A DNA stretch of 14,987 bases from a bacterium. Its GTDB lineage: Bacteria > Vulcanimicrobiota > Vulcanimicrobiia > Vulcanimicrobiales > SCRA01. Below the pieces are notes generated by a model, which was not told where the DNA came from, ran no database searches, and saw only the letters and a program-made list of their open reading frames with translations. Position 1 is the stretch's first letter; the number at the start of each line of letters is the position of its first letter. The position numbers were made by a program, and so were the translations under genes. The stretch spans positions 1-14,987 of the forward strand of contig JAGWST010000159.1 in the NCBI GenBank assembly GCA_028869325.1, written 5' to 3'. Below are positions 14,435 to 14,987 of this stretch, one piece after another.

Positions 14435-14987
14435 CTAGACCGCGGCGTAGTCGGTGCGCGACACACGCCCTGCGGCGTACGCCTCGCTCACCAGCGAATG
14501 GACGTCGATGATCAGGCTGATCGACCCATTTCCCAGAATCGTGGCGCCGGAGATGCCGCTGATGCGGCCGACGACGTCGGAGAGCGGCTTGATCACGATC
14601 TCCTGTTCCCCTTGGAACGAGTCGACCACCAGCCCCACTTGCCGCCCCTGCACGTTGACGATCACGATCATCACCTTGTCTGGATCACGCTGCGTGTCGA
14701 GGCCGAAGAATTCGCCGATGCGGATGAGCGGCACCACGGCGCCACGCAGCGTGATGACCTCGTTGCCGTGCACCGTGCGCACATCGGACATCTCCACCCG
14801 CTGCGATTCGATTACGGAGTCCAGCGGGATCGAGTAAAGCTCTCCGCCCACCCGCACCAAGAGCGCTTGAATGATCGCCAGCGTCAGCGGCAGCTTGATG
14901 GTGAAAGTGGTTCCGGAGCCCTCGGCGGAGTCGACGTCGAAGATCCCCTTCAGGCGCGCGATGTTCTTCTTCACCACGTCCATCCCG
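14435..14987 (-). CDS. cheA: Chemotaxis histidine kinase CheA, C-terminal part (5' cut by window)
   Basis: The frame is open to the right edge of the window; upstream of the internal Met at 14983 stands Gly, giving the CheA-typical GMDVVKKNI. What remains is the end of the ATPase domain, with the G2-box-like EGSGTTFTIKLPLTLAI, and the whole regulatory P5 (CheW-like) domain from ALLVRVGGELYSIPLDSV to ISLIIDVHSLV. P5 binds CheW and receptors and sets kinase activity. About 182 residues are seen of an expected 600-700 or more. The phosphotransfer His and the N and G1 boxes lie outside the window. cheW follows after 11 bases. Presence of both implies signal-controlled flagellar or pilus motility, or a related Che-type pathway. 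Confidence 0.95.
   Translation of the reverse strand, partial: GMDVVKKNIARLKGIFDVDSAEGSGTTFTIKLPLTLAIIQALLVRVGGELYSIPLDSVIESQRVEMSDVRTVHGNEVITLRGAVVPLIRIGEFFGLDTQRDPDKVMIVIVNVQGRQVGLVVDSFQGEQEIVIKPLSDVVGRISGISGATILGNGSISLIIDVHSLVSEAYAAGRVSRTDYAAV

Noticed and set aside
1..14987. CRISPR array, insertion sequence, phage attachment site, riboswitch or toxin-antitoxin pair
   Set aside because: I looked for direct repeats with spacers, terminal inverted repeats, a split tRNA copy, T-box or SAM-type leaders and small co-directed gene pairs, and saw none that hold up.

Overview
The window is GC-rich bacterial chromosome filled almost entirely with conserved housekeeping genes. There is no insertion sequence, phage gene, CRISPR array or other sign of recent transfer. 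The mix is a GatCAB amidotransferase (indirect Gln/Asn-tRNA formation), MutS2, Hsp33, type II dehydroquinase, a chemotaxis operon end, a YitJ-like methionine enzyme and a bacterial ComB. This suggests a motile, GC-rich, possibly deep-branching bacterium. Phyla such as Eremiobacterota, Armatimonadota or Chloroflexota come to mind, but this is a weak inference and no gene here decides it.

Layout. Positions 1-2374 (+ strand) carry the 3' part of a bifunctional homocysteine S-methyltransferase/methylenetetrahydrofolate reductase, followed without a gap by comB. Positions 2343-3995 (- strand) carry, in transcription order from the right, aroQ, an HU-type DNA-binding protein, tRNA-Pro(GGG) with its own terminator, and a short RNase HI whose 3' end overlaps that of comB. 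hslO (4101-4976, +) stands alone, divergent from aroQ.

Positions 4979-14987 are one long minus-strand run: cheA (3' part), cheW, a small single-pass membrane protein, an RlmD/RumA-type rRNA methyltransferase, gatC, gatA, gatB, mutS2, tyrS and a small cysteine-rich protein. Gaps are short or negative, so it is probably one or a few linked transcripts. It joins chemotaxis signalling to translation (rRNA methylation, tRNA amidation, tyrosyl-tRNA synthesis) and to ribosome/DNA quality control (MutS2). gatC-gatA and gatA-gatB overlap by ATGA, which fits stoichiometric synthesis of the heterotrimer.

No undescribed large system was found. The least ordinary signal is that mutS2 and tyrS are each preceded by a short open frame with a strong Shine-Dalgarno sequence, whose TGA stop overlaps an ATG of the downstream gene, while the downstream genes have no well-placed Shine-Dalgarno of their own. 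This may be translation re-initiation from mini-ORFs. Other points for a second look are the bifunctional enzyme/comB pairing, the small CxxC/CxC protein after tyrS, and the substituted motif residues in TyrS and GatA.
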